Both the position numbers and the translations under genes were made by a program. Below, in pieces: positions 1-8,733 of a stretch of 64,000 bases of DNA. This stretch comes from Vibrio galatheae (GTDB lineage: Bacteria; Pseudomonadota; Gammaproteobacteria; Enterobacterales; Vibrionaceae). The notes beneath the pieces were generated by a model. That model was not told the DNA's origin, searched no databases, and saw only the letters and a program-made list of their open reading frames with translations. The DNA lies in the NCBI RefSeq assembly GCF_000967545.1, contig NZ_JXXV01000003.1, positions 1 to 64,000 of the forward strand, written 5' to 3'. Each line of letters starts with the position of its first letter. Position 1 is the stretch's first letter.

Positions 1-249
1 ATTTAGTTGACCATTACAGTTCCAATTCAGATCAAATAATGAATGGCAACAGTGGGTTATGTCTTGCTAGTCATGATGTATTGGTAAACGGATTTTGTTT
101 TCATTATGTTCAAAAAAATAGGCAGAGCCGTTTAAGCCGCTGAATAACGGCAAAAGAGACAATAAATTCTGCCAAAAATCGGTATAATATTGCCCCTTTA
201 GACAGCTGCAATCCCTAGTGCTGTCAGTTTGTATGTTTGGATAGTAGAA
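1..249. other. Left-edge stretch without a recognised gene
   Basis: No recognisable gene was found here. One forward frame stays open from base 3 to a TGA at 141-143 (about 46 codons) and could be the tail of a gene that starts outside the window, but I do not recognise the sequence. A TATAAT at 183-188 is a plausible -10 element for the methylase gene that follows; its -35 is weak. A short GCCGTT/AACGGC inverted repeat around 126-156 has no T-run after it. Confidence 0.4.
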
Positions 250-1788
250 ATGAACGCCCCCGCATTAGTACAAAAAGTTTGGAACTATTGTCATACCTTA
301 CGTGATGATGGTGTTGGCTATGGTGATTACTTAGAGCAGCTAACTTTCTTACTGTTTCTCAAAATGGCTCATGAATACTCATTGCCGCCATACTCACGCA
401 AAACCCAAGTACCCAGCGGTTATGATTGGGAGTCTCTGGTGGGTCTAACCGGAGAAGCATTAGAAAATCAGTACCGTCGGATTTTAAAAAAACTTGGTGA
501 TGCACCAGGTATGCTTGGTGCGATTTTTTACAAGGCAGAAAACAAAATTCCTGATCCCGCCAAGCTGTCTCGCATTGTCAAAATGATTGACGAAGAGAGC
601 TGGATCAGCCTTGATGCCGATGCCAAAGGTGATTTATACGAAGGCTTACTACAAAAGAACGCCGAAGATACTAAAAGTGGTGCTGGCCAGTACTTTACGC
701 CGCGCCCACTCATTGATGCTATGCTTGCGTGTGTGCGCCCTGAGCCTAAGAAAACGATTTTAGATCCTGCCTGTGGTACGGGCGGCTTCTTTTTGAGTGC
801 CTGTGACTGGATCACTTATGGTGATACACAGTGGATTGAAAAAGGTATGAGCCACTGGAACCCAGCAAAAGACAACAGTAGTACGATTGCTAAATCCAAG
901 CTCAACAAAGACCAAGTAAAGTTTTTACGTGATAACACTTTCTTTGGTAATGAAATTGTGCCTTCAACTCGCCGCATGTGTTTAATGAATTTGTTTTTGC
1001 ACAATATTGGCAGTATTGATGGTGAGCCGAAGGTGGAGCGTGCAGATGCTTTGTTGACACCTCTCAAAGGCGAAGATAAGGTTGATTACGTTTTAGCCAA
1101 CCCACCTTTTGGTAAAAAAAGCAGCATGACGATTACCAATGCTGAGGGTGGTGAAGACAAAGAAGCCTTGACCTATGAGCGCCAAGATTTTTGGGCGACC
1201 ACAACCAACAAACAGCTTAACTTTTTACAGCATATTGTTGCGAGTTTAAAAGACACTGGTAAAGCAGCCGTCGTATTACCTGATAATGTTTTATTTGAAG
1301 GGGGAGCAGGGGAGCGTATTCGCCGTAAATGGTTAAGTAATTGCGATGTGCACACTATTTTACGTCTACCGACAGGGATCTTTTATGCCAATGGTGTGAA
1401 AGCGAACGTAGTGTTCTTTGATAACGCTCCACGTGATGAAAAAGTGCATACCAAAGGGATCTGGTTTTACGATTTAAGAACCAACAAGCACTTTACCCTT
1501 AAGCAACGTCCTATGATGCTAAGCGATTTGAAAGAGTTTATTCAGTGTTATAACCCTGAAAATCGTCATCAACGCATAGAGACAAATCGTTTCAAGTACT
1601 ATAGCTACGATGAACTCATTAATCGCGACAAAGCTAGCCTTGATGTGTTCTGGCTTAAAGATGATAGCTTGGATAATCTCGATAATCTTCCTTCTCCTGA
1701 GATACTTCAGCAAGAAATCATCGATCATTTAGAAGCAGCATTAGCCGCATTTAAAGATGTCGCTGTTGGATTAGGTGATATTAAGTAG
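250..1788 (+). CDS. hsdM: Type I restriction-modification methylase subunit (HsdM), apparently orphan
   Basis: This is an N6-adenine DNA methyltransferase of the type I HsdM family, 512 residues from the ATG at 250. An in-frame TTG at 229 would add seven residues with no better ribosome site. The N-terminal HsdM_N helical domain is followed by the SAM-binding motif DPACGTGGFF at about residues 172-181 and the catalytic NPPF at about 284-287. In type I systems HsdM methylates DNA only together with an HsdS specificity subunit. No hsdS or hsdR lies beside it: a terminator follows at once and the next gene is a convergent integrase. It may be cargo of the ssrA-linked element. Partners could lie to the left or elsewhere. 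Family is certain; activity alone is doubtful. Confidence 0.9.
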   Translation: MNAPALVQKVWNYCHTLRDDGVGYGDYLEQLTFLLFLKMAHEYSLPPYSRKTQVPSGYDWESLVGLTGEALENQYRRILKKLGDAPGMLGAIFYKAENKIPDPAKLSRIVKMIDEESWISLDADAKGDLYEGLLQKNAEDTKSGAGQYFTPRPLIDAMLACVRPEPKKTILDPACGTGGFFLSACDWITYGDTQWIEKGMSHWNPAKDNSSTIAKSKLNKDQVKFLRDNTFFGNEIVPSTRRMCLMNLFLHNIGSIDGEPKVERADALLTPLKGEDKVDYVLANPPFGKKSSMTITNAEGGEDKEALTYERQDFWATTTNKQLNFLQHIVASLKDTGKAAVVLPDNVLFEGGAGERIRRKWLSNCDVHTILRLPTGIFYANGVKANVVFFDNAPRDEKVHTKGIWFYDLRTNKHFTLKQRPMMLSDLKEFIQCYNPENRHQRIETNRFKYYSYDELINRDKASLDVFWLKDDSLDNLDNLPSPEILQQEIIDHLEAALAAFKDVAVGLGDIK

Positions 1789-1792
1789 AATA

Positions 1793-1814
1793 AAAAGGGG
1801 CTTTAGCCCCTTTT
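1793..1814. terminator. Bidirectional terminator between hsdM and int
   Basis: A nine-base perfect stem (AAAAGGGGC and its complement GCCCCTTTT) with a TTTA loop has A-runs on one side and T-runs on the other. It can therefore end transcription from both converging genes. It isolates hsdM from any downstream partner gene. Confidence 0.85.
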
Positions 1815-1829
1815 GGTCTATTTAAGTAG

Positions 1830-3068
1830 TTAGATAACTTTTAATTGTTTGGTCCCTGTAACAGATAGACTGCCTTTGGCGGCCTCTTCTATATGCCCGC
1901 TCCACCAGCTCATCATAGGGCGGCGGCGTTCAAGGTAGTCTGTCCGGTTATAGGCGCTACGCACTTGGTTATCATCAACGTGTGCCAGTGACGCTTCGAT
2001 CAAGTCACGGTCAAAACCTTGTTCATTGAGTGTAGTACTTGCGAGAGACCGCAGACCGTGGCTAACCAATCTTCCCGCAAAACCCATACGTTTTAGAGCC
2101 ATATTTGCCGTTTGGCTGTTACATGGTTTCTTCGGATCGCGATCTGAAGGAAATATGTATTCACGGTGGCCGCTTATCGGCTTAATTACTTCTAATAGCG
2201 CCAGCATCTGCTCTGTGAGCGGGATGCGGTGCTCTCTTCTTTTTTTCATTCTTTCGGCTGGAATGGTCCATATCTTTTCTTCCCACTCAATCTCATCCCA
2301 TCTAGCGCCTGCGGCTTCAGAAGGTCGAGTCATAGTGTGTAGTTGCCACTCGATTAAACAACGAGTAGTACGCTTTATACTGGCATTGGCGATAGCTCCC
2401 ATTAGCTCTGGTAGTTCATCTGGTGCTAGTGCTGCCATGTTTTCTTTTTTGGGCTTTTTGAAAGCGGCTCGAATACCTGTTAATGGATTCGCTTTTACAA
2501 GACCACAGTTTGCCGCGTAATTCATTATTTCATTTAAGCGTTGAGATAAGCGTTTAACCGTCTCTAGGCTGCCTTTTGCTTCGATAGGTCTAAGTAGATC
2601 AATAACGAGTGGGGCATCGATATCTTTTACTGGTGTATTCGCTATTTGCGGAAATACATGAAGTTCTAGTGAGCGCCAGATATCGACAGCATAGTCTGGA
2701 GTGACTTCGTGCTTTTTGAGGTTGAACCAATCTTCAGAGACTTTGGCAAAGGTATGTTCGTAGATTTCTTTGTGAACGAGTTCTTGGCGTTTTCGTTCTT
2801 CTTGAGGATCAATCCCCTGAGCTAGTAGCTCTCTGGCTGCCATTGCATTTTTACGAGCATTGGCAAGAGATAAGTCTGGATATCTACCTAGGCTAAGGTT
2901 TGCTCGTTTTCCTGTAATGGGTTTGTAGTAGTTAAAGATCCACTGTTTTGAACCGTTAGGCTTGATACGTAATCGAAGGCCATCACCATCAAACAAGTTG
3001 TATTCTTTGTCCTTGGGCTTCGCTGATTTGATATCTTTGTCTGTTAGACGAGTAGTTATTTTTGCCAT
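1830..3068 (-). CDS. int: P4-type tyrosine integrase at ssrA
   Basis: A 412-residue site-specific recombinase of the tyrosine family. The N-terminus (about residues 1-90) is the DUF4102 arm-DNA-binding domain typical of P4-like island integrases, followed by a core-binding helical region and the catalytic domain. Catalytic residues visible are R248, H337-x-x-R340, H363 and the nucleophile Y373, so the enzyme looks intact. Its start lies 166 bp from the tmRNA 3' end, and copies of the octamer GGGTACAC or its complement sit just upstream. It reads away from ssrA, the usual arrangement for an element whose body extends leftward. V. cholerae VPI-1 carries an integrase at the same place (from memory); whether the two are orthologous cannot be told here. 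Confidence 0.93.
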   Translation of the reverse strand: MAKITTRLTDKDIKSAKPKDKEYNLFDGDGLRLRIKPNGSKQWIFNYYKPITGKRANLSLGRYPDLSLANARKNAMAARELLAQGIDPQEERKRQELVHKEIYEHTFAKVSEDWFNLKKHEVTPDYAVDIWRSLELHVFPQIANTPVKDIDAPLVIDLLRPIEAKGSLETVKRLSQRLNEIMNYAANCGLVKANPLTGIRAAFKKPKKENMAALAPDELPELMGAIANASIKRTTRCLIEWQLHTMTRPSEAAGARWDEIEWEEKIWTIPAERMKKRREHRIPLTEQMLALLEVIKPISGHREYIFPSDRDPKKPCNSQTANMALKRMGFAGRLVSHGLRSLASTTLNEQGFDRDLIEASLAHVDDNQVRSAYNRTDYLERRRPMMSWWSGHIEEAAKGSLSVTGTKQLKVI

Positions 3069-3070
3069 GT

Positions 3071-3121
3071 TGGGTACACCAGATTAACTCATTAAAACCA
3101 GTGTACCCTGTTGTGTACCCA
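3071..3121. promoter_or_regulatory. Repeated TGTACCC sites upstream of int
   Basis: The octamer GGGTACAC occurs at 3072-3079 and its complement GTGTACCC at 3101-3108 and 3113-3120, just ahead of the integrase start. Two direct copies are spaced 12 bp apart, with one inverted copy 29 bp away. Such clusters beside integrase genes are often arm-type integrase sites or autoregulatory operators. The repeats are seen; their role is inferred. Confidence 0.5.
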
Positions 3122-3196
3122 AAGATCAAAGAAGTAGTGAGACGTCCTTGGATGCTAATGGACGCTAAGTTGTTGATTTTTGGTTGTTACAGGCAA

Positions 3197-3222
3197 GAAA
3201 AAAGACGCCCTAGGACGTCTTT
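3197..3222 (-). terminator. ssrA terminator
   Basis: Reading on the minus strand, the AAAGACG/CGTCTTT stem is followed by a T-run (the plus-strand A-run at about 3197-3203). It lies 12 bases past the tmRNA 3' end, between ssrA and int. Confidence 0.75.
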
Positions 3223-3233
3223 AAACTATGAAT

Positions 3234-3600
3234 TGGTGGAGCTGGCGGGAGTTGAACCCGCGTCCAAAAATCATTCATCATTGGTACTACATGCTTAGTC
3301 GATCTTTAAGTTCACCACCCACCTGCGAACCGACACGCTAATGAATGACTATCCTGAATTAAACTTCGCCGTTCATCTCTCAGGCGGGAGAGTCCGGGCT
3401 AGCGCGTTTGGGTTTGATCCCTCGTTGGTCCCCGTCTTACGTGCGGAAGCTAGGGCGAGAGAGCTCTGAGCAGGTTATTAAGCTGCTAGTGCGTAGTTTT
3501 CGTCGTTTGCGACTATTTTTTTGCGGCTTTTTACGTGGCCAACCGCCCCACGGCATGCACCTCAGACTGCAAAATTCCTGTCGAATCCTAAATCAGCCCC
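3234..3600 (-). ncRNA. ssrA: Transfer-messenger RNA (tmRNA)
   Basis: A 367-nt tmRNA that rescues stalled ribosomes with SmpB. The 5' end GGGGCTG (3600 downward) and the 3' end with a T-arm (GGTTCAACTCC) and encoded CCA (3234-3236) form the tRNA-like domain. The tag reading frame is 3481-3510 on the minus strand, encoding ANDENYALAA, followed by TAA at 3478-3480; this is the usual Vibrio-type tag ending in ALAA. A promoter with TAGACA (3637-3642), a 16-bp spacer and TACTAT (3615-3620) lies upstream on the minus strand. smpB is next upstream on the same strand. The 3' end is the likely integration target of the element on the left. Confidence 0.97.
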
Positions 3601-3614
3601 AAAGTGTTCTTCGC

Positions 3615-3642
3615 ATAGTACCAGAAAAGTATAACCTGTCTA
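3615..3642 (-). promoter_or_regulatory. ssrA promoter
   Basis: On the minus strand, TAGACA (3637-3642) and TACTAT (3615-3620) are separated by 16 bp. They would start transcription about 7-8 bases before the mature GGGG 5' end, which fits a short processed 5' leader. Confidence 0.55.
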
Positions 3643-3667
3643 GACTTGTGCGTTTAAGTGCTCAATA

Positions 3668-4153
3668 TTAACGCAGCGAGCTTTTCATTACGCGCGCTTT
3701 TTCGCGAGCCCAATCTTTTTCTTTCAGATCAGTACGTTTGTCGTGAAGTTTTTTACCTTTCGCGACACCGATTTTCATCTTGACCCAAGAGCGAGACCAA
3801 TAGAGCGATAACGCAGCAAGTGTCATACCTTCGCGGTTGATTCGACCAAGCAGGTTATCAAGTTCGCGGCGACTCATGAGTAGTTTACGCACACGCGTAG
3901 GGTTCGCCACCACGTGTGTCGATGCTTGATTAAGAGGGGTAATGGTCATGCCACTCACAAAGGCCTCGCCATCACGCATAAATACATAGCTTTCTGCGAT
4001 ATTGGCTTTGCCTTGGCGAAGGGCTTTAACTTCCCAGCCTTGAAGCTCCAAGCCAGCTTCGATTTCATCGTCGATGAAAAATTCGTGGCGAGCTTTCTTA
4101 TTGACAGCGATGGTATTGCTACCCGCTTTTTGTTTTGATTTTTTCTTTGCCAT
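3668..4153 (-). CDS. smpB: SsrA-binding protein SmpB
   Basis: A 161-residue small basic RNA-binding protein, the obligatory partner of tmRNA in trans-translation. It binds the tRNA-like domain and occupies the decoding site of stalled ribosomes. The sequence has the SmpB oligonucleotide-binding fold core ([20 protein letters not shown], then the [10 protein letters not shown] segment) and the basic C-terminal tail ([20 protein letters not shown]) that reaches into the mRNA channel. The length matches the family. The gene is immediately upstream of ssrA on the same strand, the classic functional pair, and divergent from ratA. Confidence 0.98.
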   Translation of the reverse strand: MAKKKSKQKAGSNTIAVNKKARHEFFIDDEIEAGLELQGWEVKALRQGKANIAESYVFMRDGEAFVSGMTITPLNQASTHVVANPTRVRKLLMSRRELDNLLGRINREGMTLAALSLYWSRSWVKMKIGVAKGKKLHDKRTDLKEKDWAREKARVMKSSLR

Positions 4154-4271
4154 AGTGGCTGCATTATACGGCTAGGAATTAAGTTAGGAAATCCCTTTAT
4201 TTGCGCTGAGTGCAAATAAAAGTAAAATTGCATCAAGCTTGAAGATCAAGCGGTTGTTATGAGGAGTCAAG

Positions 4272-4715
4272 ATGAAGCAAGTGAGTCGTTCTGCTTTGGT
4301 GTCATTTAGTGCCCAGCAGATGTTCAATTTAGTCAACGATGTGGCTAGCTACCCAGAATTTTTGCCTGGATGCTCCGGATCACGCGTGATTGAATCAACT
4401 ACAAGTGCGATGGTGGCTTCCGTTGATGTTGCAAAGGCAGGGATTAGTAAAACGTTTACTACATCAAATCAGTTGGTGGATGGCGAAGCCATTATCATGA
4501 GTTTGGTGGATGGGCCATTCAAAACGTTAAAGGGTGGTTGGTTCTTCACTCCTTTGGATGATCAGGCATGTAAAGTTGAACTTAAACTTGAATTTGAATT
4601 TTCAAGTAAGATGATCGAAATGGCGTTTGGCAAAATCTTTAATGAGCTAACGAGCAATATGGTTAATGCTTTTACTAAGCGTGCAAAACAGGTGTACCCA
4701 GCCTATGAGTATTGA
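4272..4715 (+). CDS. ratA: RatA, Coq10/START-fold protein
   Basis: A 147-residue protein of the polyketide-cyclase/START-like fold, Coq10 family. The N-terminal [20 protein letters not shown] and the YPEFLPGC motif are characteristic. In E. coli RatA was reported to inhibit 70S ribosome assembly as a toxin. Homologues are also annotated as ubiquinone-binding proteins, so the physiological role is uncertain. The start has a GAGG-type ribosome site (ATGAGGAGTCAAG before the ATG). Its last 11 bases overlap ratB, implying one transcript and coupled translation. It is divergent from smpB, as in many Gammaproteobacteria. Confidence 0.92.
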   Translation: MKQVSRSALVSFSAQQMFNLVNDVASYPEFLPGCSGSRVIESTTSAMVASVDVAKAGISKTFTTSNQLVDGEAIIMSLVDGPFKTLKGGWFFTPLDDQACKVELKLEFEFSSKMIEMAFGKIFNELTSNMVNAFTKRAKQVYPAYEY

Positions 4716-5058
4716 GTCTGAAATGATTCACGTTGAGGTCGTGTACGCTTTGCCACACGAGCAGAGGGTGTTTAACCTTGTGGTCAATCAAGCTATGACG
4801 GTTGAAGAGATTATCGCTCAGTCAGGAGTGATGGAACTATATCCAGAGATTGATCTTGAAAAAAATAAAGTCGGTGTCTTTAGCCGCAATGTTAAGCTCG
4901 ATACTACCTTAAGTGATAAAGACCGTATTGAAATATATCGTCCACTGCTCGCCGATCCTAAAGAGATCCGACGCAAGCGCGCAGAACAAGCCAAAGCTGA
5001 AGGTTCTGCCGATCCAGTGACGGGTGGCAAGAAAAATCAGTTACGTAAGGAAGACTAG
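4705..5058 (+). CDS. ratB: RatB, RnfH-family ubiquitin-like protein
   Basis: A 117-residue protein of the RnfH/RatB family (beta-grasp, ubiquitin-like). The ATG at 4705 inside the end of ratA is preferred over an upstream frame extension, because family members start near the [10 protein letters not shown] strand. Core motifs are the [10 protein letters not shown] strand and [22 protein letters not shown] near the C-terminus, followed by a charged tail. RatB is the conserved partner gene of ratA, but its biochemical function is not settled; despite older annotation it is probably not an antitoxin. A bidirectional terminator follows. Confidence 0.92.
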   Translation: MSIESEMIHVEVVYALPHEQRVFNLVVNQAMTVEEIIAQSGVMELYPEIDLEKNKVGVFSRNVKLDTTLSDKDRIEIYRPLLADPKEIRRKRAEQAKAEGSADPVTGGKKNQLRKED

Positions 5059-5080
5059 TCACTACTCGCTCAGAAAACAA

Positions 5081-5105
5081 AAGGGTTGGCGTAATGCCAA
5101 CCCTT
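5081..5105. terminator. Terminator shared by ratB and bamE
   Basis: A perfect ten-base stem (AAGGGTTGGC and its complement) with a five-base loop GTAAT lies between two convergent genes. A-runs and T-runs flank it on either side. Confidence 0.85.
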
Positions 5106-5124
5106 AAAAATATCTTACTTGTCG

Positions 5125-5484
5125 TTAGTTAATACTTTCGAAGAAATCGTTACTGGCTGGAAAATCACCGACGACATTGACTAGCTGACCATCACCGTTA
5201 AAGTTGACGATAAGGTTTTTCTGGATCGAGTCATGATGGCCTTCAGTGTGATGGTAGATATAGTACCAAGTATCAGGGTAACCATTTTCTACCAGCATTG
5301 GGGAACCCATTACATAGCGTACTTGCTCTTTCGTCATGCCAAATTTCAACTGATCAACTGCAGTTTGTTCTACATAATTGCCTTGGTTGATATCAATGCG
5401 GTAAACCAACTTTTCTAATAGCGAGCAGCCCGTCAGCATTGTCATAGCGAGTGGTACAGCGATAAGCCACTTTTTCAATTGCAT
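5125..5484 (-). CDS. bamE: Outer membrane assembly lipoprotein BamE
   Basis: A 119-residue lipoprotein (formerly SmpA), part of the BAM complex that inserts beta-barrel proteins in the outer membrane. The ATG at 5484 gives [20 protein letters not shown], a lipoprotein signal with lipobox LTGC cut before the Cys; a longer upstream frame exists but would spoil this signal. The BamE fold is visible: [19 protein letters not shown] followed by DTWYYIYHH and a C-terminal strand with [11 protein letters not shown]. The gene is convergent with ratB and followed upstream by recN on the same strand, the common order in Vibrio. Confidence 0.96.
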   Translation of the reverse strand: MQLKKWLIAVPLAMTMLTGCSLLEKLVYRIDINQGNYVEQTAVDQLKFGMTKEQVRYVMGSPMLVENGYPDTWYYIYHHTEGHHDSIQKNLIVNFNGDGQLVNVVGDFPASNDFFESIN

Positions 5485-5608
5485 ACTTAAATTCTTGTAA
5501 CTGATAAAAATCAAACTCAGCCGATAATAAACAAGCGCGACGCTAAAGTAAAAAGCTGAGAGCATTTTGAATTGTTTATGACCGTTATTTTTGAATTTGG
5601 TTGCAAAG

Positions 5609-5647
5609 TCGAGTCAAAATTCTACTTTGAAAGGAACTTTGACTCGA
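5609..5647 (-). terminator. Inverted repeat downstream of recN
   Basis: A perfect ten-base inverted repeat (TCGAGTCAAA and TTTGACTCGA) with a 19-base loop lies just past the recN stop. There is no long T-run, so it may be a weak terminator or an mRNA-stabilising hairpin. Confidence 0.5.
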
Positions 5648-5658
5648 TACCATAGCGC

Positions 5659-7323
5659 TTAGGCAGCGATGAGCAGCTCTTTAGCATTAGCAAGTGTTGA
5701 GTCAGTAATTTCACTGCCACCGAGCAAGCGTGCCAGCTCAGAGATACGTTGTTCGTTGTCTAAACGGTGCATTTGTGTTTCTGTCTTACCTGATTTGGTT
5801 TGCTTAGCAACAAAGAGTTGCTGATGTCCACAACCCGCGACTTGCGGCAAGTGAGTGACACACAATACTTGAGTTGATTCGCCCAGTTTACGTAACATCT
5901 TACCGACCACAGCCGCTGTCGGGCCGCTGATGCCGACATCTACTTCATCGAAAATGAGGCTTGGTGTGTCAACTTTCTGAGCAGTAATGACCTGTATTGC
6001 TAACGAAATACGTGATAGCTCGCCCCCAGATGCGACTTTGGCTATCGGCTGCATTGGTTGCCCAGGGTTCGTGGAAACAACAAAGCAAACCGTATCCATA
6101 CCCAGTGGAGATGGGTGAGTACCTTGATTCGAAACTTTGATACGGAACTGCGCTTTTTCCATACTCAGCTCGTGCATGCTGGCAGTAATGAGCTTGTTAA
6201 GCTCTTTAGCATAGCGATTGCGCGATTTATTCAGTTTTTCTGACGTTGTTAGAAAGCTTTGATATTTGCTTTCGACTTCTTGCTCAAGCGACTCTAAGCG
6301 TTCGTCAGAGCAATCAAGAGCATCTATTTGCGCTAACAAATCTTGATGATGCTGATACAACTCATCGGGCATAACATGGTGTTTTCTTGCTATCGACATT
6401 ACCTTGGAGAAACGCTCTTCTACATATGCCATACGCGCAGGATCGACATCAACATTGTCTAAATAATTACGCAGCTCACTATTGGCTTCTTCGATTTGGA
6501 TAATTGCTTCTGCCAGCATGTTGGGTAGCTCTGCGAGTTTTGCATCCAATTCTGCCAATTGGATTAAGGAGTGATTGGCTGATTGCAAAATACCAAGCGC
6601 GTTAACTTCTTCACCTTCGTAAATAAGCTCGATCGCTTGTTGGCAGGTAGAGGCAAGCTCACCGCTGTTGGATAAACGTTTGTGTTCTTGTTCGAGTTGT
6701 TCATATTCTTCCTCGCCAAGAGAGAGTTCATTTAACTCTTTGATTTGGTACTCAAGCAACTGCTTTTGTGCCTGATTGGCGGCACTGTTTTCTTTTAGCT
6801 GCTTAAGGTTATTGTCTGCCTGACGCCAATGTTGGTAGGCACTGCGGGTACTTTTTAGCAGGTTTAAGTGTCCGGCATATTGGTCAAGCATCGCCATTTG
6901 ATATTCGCTTTTCATCAACTGGTGGTGCGCATGCTGACCGTGAATATTGATCAGCAGTTGGCCCAATGATTTTAGTTGCGACAAAGGAACGGGGCTACCG
7001 TTAATAAATGCTCGCGAACGCCCTTCTTTGTTGATGATGCGACGAAGAATACAGTCGCTACCATCGAGCAGATCATTGTCTTCTAACCAACGTGTGGCGT
7101 TAATGTTGCTCTCTAACGAGAAAGCGGCACTTACTTCGGTTTTTTCTTCACCTTGACGTACCATGCTGGCTTCCGCGCGCCCGCCTAAACACAAACCGAG
7201 AGCGTCAATGGCGATGGATTTACCAGCGCCAGTTTCACCTGTGATGGTTGTCATTCCTTTGGATAGCTCTAGCTGTAGAGACTTAACAATTGCAAAATTA
7301 TTAACACTTAGATGAGCCAGCAT
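5659..7323 (-). CDS. recN: DNA repair protein RecN
   Basis: A 554-residue SMC-like ATPase that holds DNA ends or sister chromatids during double-strand break repair. The ATG at 7323 ([14 protein letters not shown]) matches the family start; the frame continues 40 codons upstream through the promoter and SOS boxes and is not used. The Walker A GETGAGKS is near residue 30, a long coiled coil spans roughly 160-370, and the signature [12 protein letters not shown] and Walker [13 protein letters not shown] are near the C-terminus. Two good LexA boxes upstream point to SOS induction, as in E. coli. It lies between bamE and nadK, a conserved order. Confidence 0.97.
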   Translation of the reverse strand: MLAHLSVNNFAIVKSLQLELSKGMTTITGETGAGKSIAIDALGLCLGGRAEASMVRQGEEKTEVSAAFSLESNINATRWLEDNDLLDGSDCILRRIINKEGRSRAFINGSPVPLSQLKSLGQLLINIHGQHAHHQLMKSEYQMAMLDQYAGHLNLLKSTRSAYQHWRQADNNLKQLKENSAANQAQKQLLEYQIKELNELSLGEEEYEQLEQEHKRLSNSGELASTCQQAIELIYEGEEVNALGILQSANHSLIQLAELDAKLAELPNMLAEAIIQIEEANSELRNYLDNVDVDPARMAYVEERFSKVMSIARKHHVMPDELYQHHQDLLAQIDALDCSDERLESLEQEVESKYQSFLTTSEKLNKSRNRYAKELNKLITASMHELSMEKAQFRIKVSNQGTHPSPLGMDTVCFVVSTNPGQPMQPIAKVASGGELSRISLAIQVITAQKVDTPSLIFDEVDVGISGPTAAVVGKMLRKLGESTQVLCVTHLPQVAGCGHQQLFVAKQTKSGKTETQMHRLDNEQRISELARLLGGSEITDSTLANAKELLIAA

Positions 7324-7333
7324 TTTGTTGTAC

Positions 7334-7389
7334 CTGTTTAAATGAACAATACTGTGTATGTGAACAGTATATACTGTTTCTTTATACAG
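7334..7389 (-). promoter_or_regulatory. Tandem LexA (SOS) boxes upstream of recN
   Basis: Two 16-bp sites fit CTG-N10-CAG: 7352-7367 (CTGTGTATGTGAACAG) and 7374-7389 (CTGTTTCTTTATACAG), 22 bp apart. A degenerate third (CTG-N10-CAA) is at 7334-7349. They cover the presumed recN promoter. Multiple boxes are known at E. coli recN and give tight repression with strong SOS induction. Confidence 0.85.
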
Positions 7390-7703
7390 TAAAGTTATGC
7401 GTCGAGATTTTTGTGAAGCGGATCTGAACCTTGCTGGCTGCAAATAAGTTCATCTTGTAGCGCTGCGGTTGACGAGTAGGAGTAACTGAATTTATTCCTC
7501 ACCCATCTAGATCTGCATATGCGCTGGTAAGGGGATGGACATAAAACAACGACATTATGGCAGCAGGGGGAAGGCGATATGAACGCGAAACAAATATTAG
7601 CTGAATGGTTTGATAGGGTTTTGCTTAGCAAACGTCTCACGTACGTGGTTAACATCAGCAATGACAGGACAAAGTATCTGTCCTGCCGTTGCGCACTTAA
7701 CGA
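7390..7703. other. recN-nadK intergenic stretch
   Basis: About 310 bp without a convincing gene. It contains a perfect seven-base hairpin (CAGGACA/TGTCCTG, 7665-7685) just downstream of nadK on the minus strand that may end nadK transcription. A 42-codon forward frame (7579-7707) with an AAGG upstream overlaps this hairpin and the nadK end; I do not count it as a gene. Confidence 0.5.
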
Positions 7704-8588
7704 CTAGAATAAGCGACTCGACCAGCCGAGTTTATTTCGCAGAACATGGTAGTAGCTGTAATCTTGCGGGTGAATCAATTGCAGTACATTCGGACTTTGA
7801 TAGATATGAACTTCGTCACCCGGAGACACTGGGAGCGAGACTTGACCGTCACAACTAACTTCGAGTGTACCTCTGTTATCTGGCGAAACCACTAACTTGA
7901 TCTGACGCTTGCTATCGACCACCAATGGTCGGCTTGATAGGGTATGAGGGAACATAGGAACGAGAGATATCGCGTTTAAGCTTGGTGATAGAATCGGACC
8001 ACCACCAGAAAGAGAGTAAGCTGTGGAGCCGGTTGGTGTCGAGACAATAAGGCCATCGGCACGCAGCGAGAAAGCGAAGCTGTCATCGATATAAACTTCA
8101 AACTCAATCATGTGTGCAACTTGCCCCGGATGAAGTACGGCTTCGTTAAGCGCGGCATTATGGCTCTTTACTTGGCCATGACGGTGCACTTCTGCTTCGA
8201 GTAAAAAACGTTGCTCTTCAATAAACTCACCGCTCAGCACTTTAGATAAAGCGGTTTTAAATTCTTCTGGATTGAGATCGGTTAAAAAGCCTAAATTCCC
8301 TCGATTTACGCCAATGACGGAAATATCAAAGCGTGACAAGACTCTTGCCGCACCAAGCATATTACCGTCGCCACCAACAACGATGGCTAAATCAGCGATG
8401 CGACCAAGTTGAATCAGGCTAGCAAAATCATCACTAGGGATATCACTCAAAATTTCTCTTAATCTGTCATCGATATACACTTTATAACCTTCACTTTGAA
8501 GCCAGGTATAGAGCTCGCGATGAGTCGCTATCGCTTGCTGATCTCTTGGTTTTCCAATGATGGCGATCACTTCAAAAGGTTTTTTCAT
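7704..8588 (-). CDS. nadK: NAD kinase
   Basis: A 294-residue ATP-NAD kinase that makes NADP+ from NAD+ in the cytoplasm. The catalytic GGDGN motif ([15 protein letters not shown]) is near residue 72, followed by the [11 protein letters not shown] segment, the NEAVLHPG strand and the [13 protein letters not shown] nucleotide-binding loop. Length and start match the family (292 in E. coli). It is divergent from grpE, sharing a 145-bp promoter region, and precedes recN on the same strand. No sign of damage. Confidence 0.97.
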   Translation of the reverse strand: MKKPFEVIAIIGKPRDQQAIATHRELYTWLQSEGYKVYIDDRLREILSDIPSDDFASLIQLGRIADLAIVVGGDGNMLGAARVLSRFDISVIGVNRGNLGFLTDLNPEEFKTALSKVLSGEFIEEQRFLLEAEVHRHGQVKSHNAALNEAVLHPGQVAHMIEFEVYIDDSFAFSLRADGLIVSTPTGSTAYSLSGGGPILSPSLNAISLVPMFPHTLSSRPLVVDSKRQIKLVVSPDNRGTLEVSCDGQVSLPVSPGDEVHIYQSPNVLQLIHPQDYSYYHVLRNKLGWSSRLF

Positions 8589-8609
8589 AAGTTTTCCGCA
8601 CTAAATAGG

Positions 8610-8638
8610 CTTGATTCGACAATCTTCATCCCCATAAT
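8610..8638 (+). promoter_or_regulatory. Sigma-32 promoter for grpE
   Basis: CTTGATT (8610-8616), a 13-bp spacer and CCCCATAAT (8630-8638) match the heat-shock consensus CTTGAAA-N13-15-CCCCATNT closely. It lies about 95 bp upstream of the grpE start, in the nadK/grpE divergent region. Confidence 0.8.
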
Positions 8639-8733
8639 AATGGCAAGTTAGCTATTTATGCGAATTTTTGTGTCTCTCAGCGTAATAAATGTGATTTGCT
8701 GGGAGCCGGATAAAGTTGAGTTCTGGAGATATC

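Noticed and set aside
2026-2520. 164-codon forward frame inside int
   Set aside because: It is the opposite strand of the integrase with no ribosome site or domain; a mirror frame.
7395-7661. Minus-strand frame of 88 codons upstream of recN
   Set aside because: It overlaps the start of the recN control region and has no protein-like features.
7579-7707. 42-codon forward frame with AAGG ribosome-like site
   Set aside because: It overlaps the nadK stop and a likely nadK hairpin, and the residues resemble no protein I know.
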